DNA from: Christensenella sp. UBA3944
Lineage (GTDB): Bacteria > Bacillota > Clostridia > Christensenellales > DTU072
DNA length: 37,179 nucleotides
Assembly: GCA_002385605.1 (NCBI GenBank)
Contig: DGDU01000019.1
Coordinates: forward strand, 1 to 37,179
Direction of reading: 5' to 3'
Shown: piece by piece, positions 30,254 through 37,179 of the stretch
How positions within the stretch are numbered: the first letter of the stretch is position 1
How the letters are laid out: every line of letters starts with the position of its first letter
The notes under the pieces: generated by a model
Seen by the model: the letters and a program-made list of their open reading frames with translations, nothing else
Told to the model about the DNA's origin: nothing
Database searches by the model: none
Program-made: the position numbers and the translations under genes

Positions 30254-31079
30254 GAAAGGTTTAATTATATTTGCCCTCATTCTTATATTTGCCCTAACCC
30301 TCCCGGGTTGCAACAAAGCCCCCGCGGAAGAGCATTTTGCCGGCCTCAAGGCAAAGGGCGAAAAGTTTGTCGCCGATTACAACGGCGCCATTCAGAAGCT
30401 TAACGCCGAAAGCTCTTATTCCTATACCGCGATATTTTATTCCGAAACCTTGACTAATTTCGACGCCGAAAACAAGAAACTGCCCGAAAAGGAAGAGTGG
30501 CGGAAGGTTAACAAAGAAACCCTTTATATTAAAAACGGCGGGGAAGAGTACATCAAGGTTGCCTCGGGCCCCGAAGTTTTAGAGCTTTGGCTTTCGGGCG
30601 GGGAGGTTACCCTTGCTAAAGTTAACGGCGCTGTTGCCGATAGAGAAGCATACAACCCCGAGGTTTATAAGATAGCTTTCCCGAGCGATGACCCTGCCGC
30701 ATTGTTTGGCGGCGCCGAACGCAAATGGTTTAGCGAAACCATAAAAACGGCTCAGTTTTACAATGTTTGCGACATCGGCGAGGCAAGGCTTCCTTACACT
30801 TTAAGCCCGTATACCTCTGGCTACGGCGAGGACCTTTCTTTCGACTGGCAAAACATCATAAGCGTGGATATCCTCAGCATAGGGCTCACCCTCAAAAAGG
30901 GAAGGCTCGCTAAGCTGGAATTGTATACCGAAAAGATAAGCGCTAACAAAAAAGAGGCTTTCCAGATCTGGAGCAACCAGACGGCGATAAGCTATCAGGG
31001 AAACCGTACCGGGGCGACAAAAACGGTTATAGAGTTTTCGTACCCTAAAGGCGACGGGGGGATAGCCATACCGCGATAA
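30246..31079 (+). CDS. Lipoprotein of unknown function co-translated with the symporter
   Basis: A 277-residue protein with a clear lipoprotein signal peptide (MNKKG, hydrophobic core, LPGC with Cys22). The mature part begins with a helical region (GLKAKGEKFVADYNGAIQKL) and continues as alternating beta-like segments rich in Tyr, Lys and Glu. I do not recognise a family. It would be tethered outside the membrane. ATG 30246 lies within the end of the symporter gene and is preceded by GGGAGGG, so the two are coupled; this hints at a surface accessory to sugar uptake, although GPH symporters normally need none. Confidence 0.8.
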   Translation: MNKKGLIIFALILIFALTLPGCNKAPAEEHFAGLKAKGEKFVADYNGAIQKLNAESSYSYTAIFYSETLTNFDAENKKLPEKEEWRKVNKETLYIKNGGEEYIKVASGPEVLELWLSGGEVTLAKVNGAVADREAYNPEVYKIAFPSDDPAALFGGAERKWFSETIKTAQFYNVCDIGEARLPYTLSPYTSGYGEDLSFDWQNIISVDILSIGLTLKKGRLAKLELYTEKISANKKEAFQIWSNQTAISYQGNRTGATKTVIEFSYPKGDGGIAIPR

Positions 31080-31085
31080 TCGATG

Positions 31086-31114
31086 TTGCAAAACTGAAAA
31101 ATTTTATTTATAAT
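31086..31114 (+). promoter_or_regulatory. Sigma-A promoter of the alpha-glucosidase gene
   Basis: TTGCAA (31086-31091) and TATAAT (31109-31114) are 17 bp apart, 34 bases before the start codon. Confidence 0.8.
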
Positions 31115-31148
31115 ATACCTTGATACATAACTATGTTTGGAGGCAGCG

Positions 31149-32822
31149 ATGAAAACCAGATGGTATAAAGACGCCGTGTTTTATCAGATTTATCCCAGAA
31201 GCTTCTGCGACAGCAACGGCGACGGAATAGGCGACATAAGAGGCATAATCAGCAAACTTGACTACCTTAAGGATTTGGGCATTAACGCCGTTTGGCTTTC
31301 GCCCGTGTATAAATCGCCCAACCACGACAATGGCTACGATATTTCGGATTACCGCGACATAAACCCCGAGTTCGGCACCCTGGAAGACTTCAAGGAAATG
31401 CTGGACGAAATGCACAAGAGGGGCATAAGGCTTGTAATGGATTTGGTTGTAAACCACACCTCAGACGAGCATTATTGGTTCCGGGAGAGCCGCAAGAGCA
31501 AGGATAACCCCTACAGGGATTATTACATCTGGCGCAAGGGCAGAGGCAAGGACGGCAAAAAGCCCCCGAACAACTGGACTTCGAGGTTTACGGGCAGCGC
31601 GTGGAAGTACGACGAGCTTACGAACGAGTGGTACCTGCACCTTTTTGGTGAGAAGCAGCCCGACCTCAACTGGGATAACCCCAAGGTAAGGCAGGAAGTT
31701 ATAGATATATGCAACTTCTGGCTGAAGATGGGAGTGGACGGCTTCCGCTGCGATGTAATAACCTACATCAGCAAGCGCGAAGGCCTGCCCATGGGCAAGT
31801 TCAACCCCGTAATGTGCGGCGACGAGCACTTTGTGTTAGGCCCCAAAATCCACGAATACCTGAAGCTTGTAAACAGCGAATCGTGGAGCAAATTCGATAC
31901 CATGATAGTGGGCGAGGCGATAGGCTGCAAAGTAGGCGACGCCGAAAGCCTGATTGCCGAGGACAGAAACGAGTTGGACAGCGTCATAACCTTCGAGCTT
32001 ATGGAAGTTGATATGAAGATGAACTTCTTCCCCGTAAAGCTCAACCTGCCCAAGTTCAAAAAGGTTATTTCCGATTGGCAAAACCTTCCCGCGAACTGCT
32101 GGAACACCCTTTATTACGAAAACCACGACCAGCCCCGCTCGGTTTCCCGCTACGGCTCCAACCTTCTGGTATACCGCAAGGAAATCGCAAAGATGCTTGC
32201 CGTATCGTTACACTTTTTGCGCGGCACGCCTTATGTATATCAGGGGCAGGAAATCGGCATGACCAATATCTACCTTGAGGAGAAAGAGTACATCGACATC
32301 ATGGCGACGCAGATATTCTCGATAATCCGAAAGGTGTTCCCGCCGCTTATGCCCTTAGCGAGATGGGCGATGTCCAAGCGCGCCCGCGACCACGCCCGTA
32401 CGCCCATGCAATGGTCGGCAAAGCCAGGCTGCGGCTTCACGACCGGCAAGCCGTGGATGAAGATAAACCCCAACCACGCCGACATCAATGTCGAGAGCGA
32501 CCTCAAAAACCCCAATTCCATCCTTAACTTTTATAAAGAGCTTATAAGCCTTCGCAAGGGCAACGCCATAATAAGGGACGGAAGCTACAAGCTCCACTTC
32601 CCCAAGCATAAAAGCCTCTTTGTGTACGAGCGCGCCCTGGAAGGCAAGAGCTATATCGTTATATGCAATTTCAAGGAAAAGACCGTTCACCTAAACGCCG
32701 TAGACCTTAAGGCAAGGGGCGCCGAGCTTGTCATTTCCAACTACAAGGACGCTCCCAAACACTTCACAGACGGCCAAACCCTGCGGCCGTTTGAGGCAAG
32801 GGTGTACCTCAAAAACGGCTAA
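31149..32822 (+). CDS. GH13 alpha-glucosidase (oligo-1,6-glucosidase-like)
   Basis: A 557-residue intracellular glycoside hydrolase, no signal peptide. All four conserved GH13 regions are visible: DLVVNHTSDEHYWF, DGFRCDVI with nucleophile Asp202, IVGEAIG with acid/base Glu256, and ENHDQPR with transition-state Asp327. The loop DSNGDGIGDIRGI is the usual calcium-type site, and the C-terminal beta domain ends with FEARVYL. Sequence and length fit the oligo-1,6-glucosidase/alpha-glucosidase/trehalose-6-phosphate hydrolase group, releasing glucose from short alpha-glucosides; exact specificity cannot be read. ATG 31149 has GGAGG five bases upstream, and the in-frame TTG at 31137 overlaps that site. 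It has its own promoter downstream of the symporter pair. Confidence 0.93.
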   Translation: MKTRWYKDAVFYQIYPRSFCDSNGDGIGDIRGIISKLDYLKDLGINAVWLSPVYKSPNHDNGYDISDYRDINPEFGTLEDFKEMLDEMHKRGIRLVMDLVVNHTSDEHYWFRESRKSKDNPYRDYYIWRKGRGKDGKKPPNNWTSRFTGSAWKYDELTNEWYLHLFGEKQPDLNWDNPKVRQEVIDICNFWLKMGVDGFRCDVITYISKREGLPMGKFNPVMCGDEHFVLGPKIHEYLKLVNSESWSKFDTMIVGEAIGCKVGDAESLIAEDRNELDSVITFELMEVDMKMNFFPVKLNLPKFKKVISDWQNLPANCWNTLYYENHDQPRSVSRYGSNLLVYRKEIAKMLAVSLHFLRGTPYVYQGQEIGMTNIYLEEKEYIDIMATQIFSIIRKVFPPLMPLARWAMSKRARDHARTPMQWSAKPGCGFTTGKPWMKINPNHADINVESDLKNPNSILNFYKELISLRKGNAIIRDGSYKLHFPKHKSLFVYERALEGKSYIVICNFKEKTVHLNAVDLKARGAELVISNYKDAPKHFTDGQTLRPFEARVYLKNG

Positions 32823-32837
32823 TCCAAATTAAGGTTA

Positions 32838-32866
32838 TTGACTTAGCCGAAAATCTCTGGCATTAT
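32838..32866 (+). promoter_or_regulatory. Candidate promoter of the small basic protein gene
   Basis: TTGACT (32838-32843) is followed at 17 bp by CATTAT (32861-32866). Overlapping TATATA and TATACT hexamers lie a little further. The ribosome binding site follows within six bases. Confidence 0.45.
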
Positions 32867-32882
32867 ATACTAGGAGGCAAAT

Positions 32883-33077
32883 ATGAATTACAACGGACAA
32901 TCCAACAGAGGCGGCAACTTCCGTAAAGTCCCGGGGGCTCCTTATGTTTTAAGAGTGGGCGACCCCTCTCCCACGCCTCCCCCGAGCTATCCTACCAACC
33001 CCGCCTACGAAGAAGAATACACCAAACCCGAAAAAAAATCCCGCCGCCAGAAAAAGAACAAGAAGTGGGAATACTAA
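32883..33077 (+). CDS. Small Pro-rich basic protein of unknown function
   Basis: A 64-residue protein with a Gly/Asn-rich start, a Pro-rich centre (SPTPPPSYP), an acidic YEEEY and a very basic C-terminus (KKSRRQKKNKKWEY). No domain is recognised and it is probably disordered; the tail could bind RNA, DNA or membrane lipid. An excellent AGGAGG at 32872-32877, five bases before the ATG, its own candidate promoter and a strong terminator support a real gene. A run of eight A residues at about 33030-33037 lies in the coding part. The frame shifted by one base beyond it would encode a short hydrophobic segment after the stop codon. Confidence 0.7.
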   Translation: MNYNGQSNRGGNFRKVPGAPYVLRVGDPSPTPPPSYPTNPAYEEEYTKPEKKSRRQKKNKKWEY

Positions 33078-33163
33078 AGCTATATCGTCTGTGGCTATAG
33101 CAATAATGTTCGGCTTATTGCAGCTTGAGCCCGGCTACAAAAAATCAACCTGTATTAAGCGTG

Positions 33164-33188
33164 CCCTCTCCTTTCGGGGAGGGTTTTT
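33164..33188 (+). terminator. Rho-independent terminator after the small protein gene
   Basis: CCCTCTCC (33164-33171) pairs with GGGGAGGG (33176-33183), with one G-U pair, around a TTTC loop, followed by TTTTT. Confidence 0.9.
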
Positions 33189-33266
33189 GCTGAATTTATA
33201 TAATGTAATGACTCTTTTGTTCCTCTAAGTCAGCCGGATAGAAATATAAAATATAGTGCTGAATGC

Positions 33267-33297
33267 AAAAAGGGGCTTCCGATAAGGAAGCCCCTTT
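33267..33297 (-). terminator. Rho-independent terminator after gapA
   Basis: GGGGCTTCC (33272-33280) and GGAAGCCCC (33286-33294) form a perfect nine-base-pair stem with a five-base loop. On the minus strand the stem is followed by TTTTT (33271-33267), so it ends gapA transcription. Confidence 0.92.
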
Positions 33298-33319
33298 GAT
33301 ATTGCCTTAGCGTTGCTTA

Positions 33320-34339
33320 TTACTTGAGTTCGGCGAAGTACTTGATCGTCCTTACCATCTGGCTGGTGTAGCTGTTCTCGTTGTCGTACCAGGCAACAAC
33401 CTGAACCTGCGTGCAGTCGATTTCGGGCATATACTTGGCCATGGTTTGGGTGGCGTCGAACAGCGAGCCGTAGGTGATGCCGATAACATCGGAGGAAACA
33501 AGTTCTTCCTCGGTGTAGCCGAAGGATGCGCTGGAAGCGGCCTTCATGGCGGCGTTGATGCCTTCTACGGTAACTTTGCCCTTAACGGTGGCAACAAGGA
33601 TGGTGGTGGAACCGGTGATGGTGGGAACCCTCTGGGCGGAGCCGATGAGCCTGCCGTTGAGTTCGGGTATAACGAGGCCTATAGCTTTTGCGGCGCCCGT
33701 GCTGTTGGGAACGATATTGGCGGCGGCGGCGCGAGCCCTGCGGAGGTCGCCCTTGCGATGGGGGCCGTCCAGAACCATCTGGTCGCCGGTGTAAGCGTGA
33801 ACGGTGGTCATTATGCCGCTTACGATGGGGGCGAAGTCGTTGAGAGCCTTGGCCATGGGGGCGAGGCAGTTGGTGGTGCAGGAAGCGGCCGAAATGATGG
33901 TGTCTTCGGGCTTAAGGATGTTCTCGTTTACGCCGTAAACGATTGTGGGGAGGTCGTTGCCCGCGGGAGCCGAGATAACAACCTTCTTGGCGCCGGCGTC
34001 GATGTGGGCCTGAGCCTTATCCTTGGCGGTGTAGAAGCCCGTGCACTCGAGAACGACATCCACGCCTACTTCCTTCCAGGGAAGCTCTTTGGCGTCTTTG
34101 ATGGCGAAAATCTTTATTTCTTTGCCGTCGATTTCGATGGCGCCTTCTTTGGCAACAACCTTATCGGCGAGAGCGTATCTGCCTTGAGCTGTATCATATT
34201 TGAGAAGATGCGCCAGCATCTTGGAATCCGTAAGGTCATTGATCGCGACTATTTCGTAGCCGGGGGCTCCGAACATCTGTCTGAAGGCAAGCCTGCCTAT
34301 TCTGCCGAAACCGTTAATTGCAACTCTTACATTTGCCAT
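33320..34339 (-). CDS. gapA: Glyceraldehyde-3-phosphate dehydrogenase
   Basis: A 339-residue type I GAPDH that converts glyceraldehyde 3-phosphate to 1,3-bisphosphoglycerate with NAD. The NAD-binding NGFGRIGR lies at residues 9-16, the catalytic Cys154 in SAASCTTNCLAP, and the activating His181 in TTVHAYTGDQ. The C-terminal VAWYDNENSYTSQMV is typical. A GGAGG lies about ten bases before ATG 34339. It is a single-gene unit between its own promoter and terminator, not followed by pgk or tpiA. It joins fba as a second glycolytic gene in the window. Confidence 0.97.
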   Translation of the reverse strand: MANVRVAINGFGRIGRLAFRQMFGAPGYEIVAINDLTDSKMLAHLLKYDTAQGRYALADKVVAKEGAIEIDGKEIKIFAIKDAKELPWKEVGVDVVLECTGFYTAKDKAQAHIDAGAKKVVISAPAGNDLPTIVYGVNENILKPEDTIISAASCTTNCLAPMAKALNDFAPIVSGIMTTVHAYTGDQMVLDGPHRKGDLRRARAAAANIVPNSTGAAKAIGLVIPELNGRLIGSAQRVPTITGSTTILVATVKGKVTVEGINAAMKAASSASFGYTEEELVSSDVIGITYGSLFDATQTMAKYMPEIDCTQVQVVAWYDNENSYTSQMVRTIKYFAELK

Positions 34340-34382
34340 TATAATATTTCCTCCATATATAATATAGTTTATCGCAAAACTA

Positions 34383-34411
34383 AGTTTATACTTAATACCT
34401 TAATATTGCAA
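34383..34411 (-). promoter_or_regulatory. gapA: Sigma-A promoter of gapA with a tandem repeat in the spacer
   Basis: On the minus strand TTGCAA (34411-34406) and TAAACT (34388-34383) are 17 bp apart. The spacer consists of two copies of TATTAAG separated by one base, which could be an operator. Confidence 0.65.
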
Positions 34412-34462
34412 CCGTTTTTTCCGTTTTATGGCAAGATTTTTTATATAAAATTAAAGTAAAAG

Positions 34463-36862
34463 TTATTTTACCACCAGATTGATTATTCTGTCGGGAACAT
34501 ATATAACTTTTACAACGCTCTTGCCTTCCAAAAGCCCTAGACCTAAGATCGCGTTAAGCACTTCGTCCTGCGAGGCGCCTCTTGCCACGGTTACGCGCCC
34601 TCTCACCTTGCCCATAATCTGCACGGGAATCTCTACCGTGTCGCTTATGAGCTTTGCGGGATCGTAGGTCGGGAAGGATTGTTGCTCTATCTTCGCGCCG
34701 TTATTTATTATCTCGTAAAGCTCGCTCGTTATGTGCGGGGCGACGGGGTTAAGCAGAAGGAGTATGGTGTTGAACTCCTTGCGGGTGACCTTGCCGCGGG
34801 CGTAGATGGTGTTTAAGGCCGTCATTATGTGGGCAATCGCCGTGTTGAACTTTATGCTCTCGTAATCGTCGCTTACCTTCTTGATTAATGCGTCAAGGTT
34901 AAGGTCGGATGTGTCGCAGTCCTCTACCAGCATATCCTGCAGGTTCCAGAGCCTTGCCGTAAACCTCGAGCAACCCTTTATGCCGTCGGGCGACCAGGGA
35001 GCGGGCTTTTCGTAATCGCCTATGAACAGGATGAATATGCGAAGTACATCGGCACCGTAGGCGTTTACAACATCGTCGGGATTTACGATATTGCCGCGCG
35101 ACTTAGACATCTTTTCGCCGTCTGCGCCGAGAATGAGGCCCTGGGCGGAGCGGCGCTTGTAGGGCTCGGGATTGGTTACCACGCCGATATCGTATAGGAA
35201 GAGATTCCAGAAGCGGGAATAGATAAGGTGCCTGGTGACATGCTCCATGCCGCCGTTGTACCAGTCCACCTGCCCCCAGTATTTGTACGCCTCGGGGTCT
35301 ACGGGAGCCGTCTCGCAGTTTGGGCTCATGTAGCGCAGGAAGTACCACGAACTTCCCGCCCATTGGGGCATCGTGTCCGTCTCGCGTGTGGCGGGGCCGC
35401 CGCATATCGGGCAGGTTGTGTTAACCCAATCCTTGCACTTTGCTAGAGGGGAGGAAGCGTCGTCGGTGGGGCTGAAATCCTCGAGGTCGGGGAGGCGCAG
35501 GGGCAGCTCTTCCTCGGGTACGGGCACCTGCCCGCACTTGGGGCAGTTGATAATCGGTATGGGTTCGCCCCAGTAGCGCTGGCGGTTGAACGCCCAGTCC
35601 TTCATCTTGTAGTCGGTCTTGCGCTTGCCTATGCCCCGGGCTTCCATATAATCTATCATTTTGTTGATGGCTTCCTTAACGGGCAGCCCGTTTATGAGCG
35701 GGGAGTTGACCATCGTCCCGCCTTCTTTATCGACATAGGCCTCGACTGTCACATCGCCGCCCGAGATAACCTCAATTATGGGCAGACCGAATTTCTTGGC
35801 AAAATCCCAGTCCCTCTGGTCGTGCCCGGGCACCGCCATAATGGCGCCCGTGCCGTAATCCATCATAACATAGTCCGCCGTGAAAATGGGGATTTCGGTA
35901 CCCGTAATGGGGTTTACGGCAACCATACCGTTAATTTTGACGCCCGTCTTTTCCTTGGACATATATATGCGCTCGAACTCGCGCTTGGTCTTTGCCTGGT
36001 TCTGGTAAGCCTCGACCTCGCCGATGTTTGCGATATCGCCTTTATGCTCTTGCAGCAGGGGATGCTCGGGCGAGATAACGAGGAAGGTAACGCCGTAAAT
36101 GGTGTCGGGGCGGGTGGTGTAAACCTTAAGGGGATAATCTCCCCCGCTTGTCTTAACCTTAAAGATGATTTCGGCGCCCGTAGATTTGCCTATCCAGTTC
36201 TGCTGCTCGACCTTAATCTTTTCGGGGAAGTCCACATGGTCCAGCCCTTCCAGCAGCCTTTCGGCGTATTCGCGGATTTTGAGGAACCATACATCCTTTT
36301 CTTTCTGTATTACCTCGGCGCCGCACCTGTCGCAAACGCCGTTCTGGCTCTCCTCGTTGGCAAGCACAACCTTGCAGGAGGGGCAGAAGTTAACCATCGT
36401 GGTGGCTTTGTAGGCAAGCCCTCTTTTGAACAGCTGGAGGAATATCCATTGCGTCCACCTGTAATAGTCCGGGTCGGTGGTGTCCACTACGCGCGACCAG
36501 TCGAAGCTGTAGCCAATCTTCTTAAGCTGCTCGACAAACTTTTTGATGTTTGCGTCGGTTACCTTGCGTGGGTGCTGCTTGGTAGCCATGGCGAAGTTTT
36601 CGGTGGGCAGCCCGAAGGCGTCGAAGCCTATGGGGAAGAGAACATTGTAGCCCTCAAGCCTCTTCTTGCGGGCGATAACCTCAATGGAGGAGAAGGCCCT
36701 TATGTGACCTACATGAAGCCCCGCGCCGCTGGGGTAGGGGAACTCTATAAGGCCGTAAAACTTGGGCTTTGCAGGGTCTTCCTTGACCTCGAACAGCTTG
36801 TTTTCGTACCAGTATTTTTGCCACTTTTGCTCTACTTCTCTGAAATTGTAATCCTTAGCCAT
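34463..36862 (-). CDS. leuS: Leucyl-tRNA synthetase
   Basis: A 799-residue class Ia synthetase that charges tRNA-Leu. The HIGH motif is HVGH at residues 50-53, in PYPSGAGLHVGHIRAF, and the KMSKS motif lies near residue 580 in GEKMSKSRGN. The CP1 editing domain (about 220-415, with TTRPDTIYGVTF and the Asp-containing MAVPGHDQRDW) appears complete, and zinc-type Cys pairs (CPSC...CDRC and CPKC...CPIC) are present. The protein is slightly shorter than E. coli LeuRS. ATG 36862 is preceded by AAGGTGA. The short leader of about 58 bases has no room for a T-box; it holds only a small hairpin. Confidence 0.97.
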   Translation of the reverse strand: MAKDYNFREVEQKWQKYWYENKLFEVKEDPAKPKFYGLIEFPYPSGAGLHVGHIRAFSSIEVIARKKRLEGYNVLFPIGFDAFGLPTENFAMATKQHPRKVTDANIKKFVEQLKKIGYSFDWSRVVDTTDPDYYRWTQWIFLQLFKRGLAYKATTMVNFCPSCKVVLANEESQNGVCDRCGAEVIQKEKDVWFLKIREYAERLLEGLDHVDFPEKIKVEQQNWIGKSTGAEIIFKVKTSGGDYPLKVYTTRPDTIYGVTFLVISPEHPLLQEHKGDIANIGEVEAYQNQAKTKREFERIYMSKEKTGVKINGMVAVNPITGTEIPIFTADYVMMDYGTGAIMAVPGHDQRDWDFAKKFGLPIIEVISGGDVTVEAYVDKEGGTMVNSPLINGLPVKEAINKMIDYMEARGIGKRKTDYKMKDWAFNRQRYWGEPIPIINCPKCGQVPVPEEELPLRLPDLEDFSPTDDASSPLAKCKDWVNTTCPICGGPATRETDTMPQWAGSSWYFLRYMSPNCETAPVDPEAYKYWGQVDWYNGGMEHVTRHLIYSRFWNLFLYDIGVVTNPEPYKRRSAQGLILGADGEKMSKSRGNIVNPDDVVNAYGADVLRIFILFIGDYEKPAPWSPDGIKGCSRFTARLWNLQDMLVEDCDTSDLNLDALIKKVSDDYESIKFNTAIAHIMTALNTIYARGKVTRKEFNTILLLLNPVAPHITSELYEIINNGAKIEQQSFPTYDPAKLISDTVEIPVQIMGKVRGRVTVARGASQDEVLNAILGLGLLEGKSVVKVIYVPDRIINLVVK

Positions 36863-36876
36863 TGTTCACCTTAAAT

Positions 36877-36897
36877 CGGATTATTTTATTAAATCCG
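36877..36897 (-). other. Small hairpin in the leuS leader
   Basis: CGGATT (36877-36882) pairs with AATCCG (36892-36897) over a nine-base AT loop, immediately upstream of the leuS ribosome binding site. It is too small to be a T-box and has no U-run. Confidence 0.4.
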
Positions 36898-36926
36898 CGC
36901 GTCAGACTATATAAAATTCAATTAAT

Positions 36927-36955
36927 AGGATACCACAACGCTTATATTATTGCAA
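36927..36955 (-). promoter_or_regulatory. leuS: Sigma-A promoter of leuS
   Basis: On the minus strand TTGCAA (36955-36950) and TATCCT (36932-36927) are 17 bp apart, with TGG directly before the -10 (extended -10). Confidence 0.7.
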
Positions 36956-37027
36956 TTAAATTTCCTCTCAATCGCCCTTTGCGGCTCAAATTGGCGGTTT
37001 TAGCCCGAAATCCACAAACCGCTTGGT

Positions 37028-37179
37028 TTACAGATCCTGTTTTTCAAACGAGCGGGCGGATTTTTGATAGGCAAGCGCGGTAAGCCCGACAAAAGCGATT
37101 ATGCCCGCGGCGAGGAATATGAGCTTGTAGCCGATGTTTTGGGGGTCGGGTGTGTCTATTACATCCCGCATGAAGGGCA
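37028..37179 (-). CDS. C-terminal end of a membrane protein, cut by window edge
   Basis: The last 50 codons of a minus-strand gene ending in TAA at 37030-37028. The visible part reads as a short loop (MRDVIDTPDPQNIGYK), one long hydrophobic helix (LIFLAAGIIAFVGLTALAY) and a charged tail (QKSARSFEKQDL). This is what the last helix of a transporter of the major facilitator type looks like, but one helix is not enough to name the family. No U-run terminator follows; only a hairpin GCGGTTT/AAACCGC at 36994-37022 lies between it and leuS. Confidence 0.65.
   Translation of the reverse strand, partial: PFMRDVIDTPDPQNIGYKLIFLAAGIIAFVGLTALAYQKSARSFEKQDL

Noticed and set aside
31081..31100. Catabolite-response (cre) element near the GH13 promoter
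   Set aside because: The bases around TTGCAA do not match the cre consensus beyond the -35 hexamer.
33446..34459. Long plus-strand reading frame of 337 codons opposite gapA
   Set aside because: It is the antisense of the conserved GAPDH gene, rich in Gly and Val as expected from the reverse complement, and has no ribosome binding site or family similarity.
35822..36874. 350-codon plus-strand frame opposite leuS
   Set aside because: LeuRS with HIGH and KMSKS motifs is clearly the coding strand; the antisense frame is a shadow caused by the codon bias.
36863..36927. T-box riboswitch ahead of leuS
   Set aside because: The promoter leaves only about 58 bases of leader, and the only structure is a six-base-pair hairpin; no specifier or T-box sequence is visible.
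1..37179. CRISPR array, phage or transposon remnants, restriction or toxin-antitoxin system
   Set aside because: No regularly spaced repeats, integrase, transposase or defence motif is seen on either strand; the genes are metabolic and housekeeping.

Overview
The window looks like a chromosomal segment of a spore-forming, low-to-moderate-GC member of the Firmicutes, most likely an uncultured gut-type Clostridia. Supporting signs are SpmA/SpmB spore-maturation genes, canonical AGGAGG ribosome binding sites, many consensus sigma-A promoters (TTGACA or TTGCAA, 17 bp, TATAAT), several RBS-backed TTG starts, GPH-type sugar symporters and a long-form PRPP synthetase. UGA is a normal stop codon here. 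I see no rRNA, tRNA, CRISPR array, insertion sequence or prophage gene, and no gene-free stretch longer than 300 bases.

Layout. 1-3.4 kb: a truncated surface lipoprotein (minus), a divergent TetR regulator, and a convergent GPH sugar symporter. 3.5-5.0 kb: a glycerophosphodiester phosphodiesterase and a four-helix membrane protein. 5.1-7.2 kb: RNase R. 7.3-10.2 kb: a tightly overlapped Fur-family regulator plus ZnuA/C/B-like metal transporter operon with a perfect 7-1-7 Fur-type box behind its promoter. 10.3-11.4 kb: a Cys-rich FliB-like protein preceded by a two-codon reading frame. 11.6-16.6 kb: a heterodimeric ABC exporter whose first subunit carries about 430 extra residues between its first two membrane helices. 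16.8-20.8 kb: PRPP synthetase, an unknown protein, a metallo-beta-lactamase-fold hydrolase and Rho with a Gln-rich disordered insert. 20.9-24.6 kb: aldolase (minus), trmN6 and rsmI (plus), spmAB (minus). 24.7-28.7 kb: uxuA, uxuB, a TIM-barrel isomerase/epimerase and a Gfo/Idh/MocA oxidoreductase. 28.8-32.8 kb: a second GPH symporter with a lipoprotein, then a GH13 alpha-glucosidase. 32.9-37.2 kb: a small basic protein, gapA (minus), leuS (minus) and the end of a membrane protein (minus).

How it fits together. Two GPH symporters, the uxuA-uxuB cassette, the GH13 glucosidase, aldolase and GAPDH give a route from imported oligosaccharides and uronic acids into glycolysis; the added isomerase and oxidoreductase suggest a substrate beyond plain glucuronate or a side modification step. 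The regulator-ZnuACB operon handles zinc or a similar metal under its own feedback. RNase R, Rho, RsmI, TrmN6 and LeuS are housekeeping RNA and translation functions.

Most worth a second look: the exporter with the giant first extracellular loop and complementary degenerate ATP site; two genes (uxuA, trmN6) whose consensus -10 boxes lie 7-9 bases before the ATG, so their mRNAs should be leaderless; the overlapping divergent spmA/uxuA promoters; the in-frame ATG-GCC-TGA ahead of the FliB-like gene; and the four-gene uronate-like cassette. I do not see a clearly new defence or mobile system.
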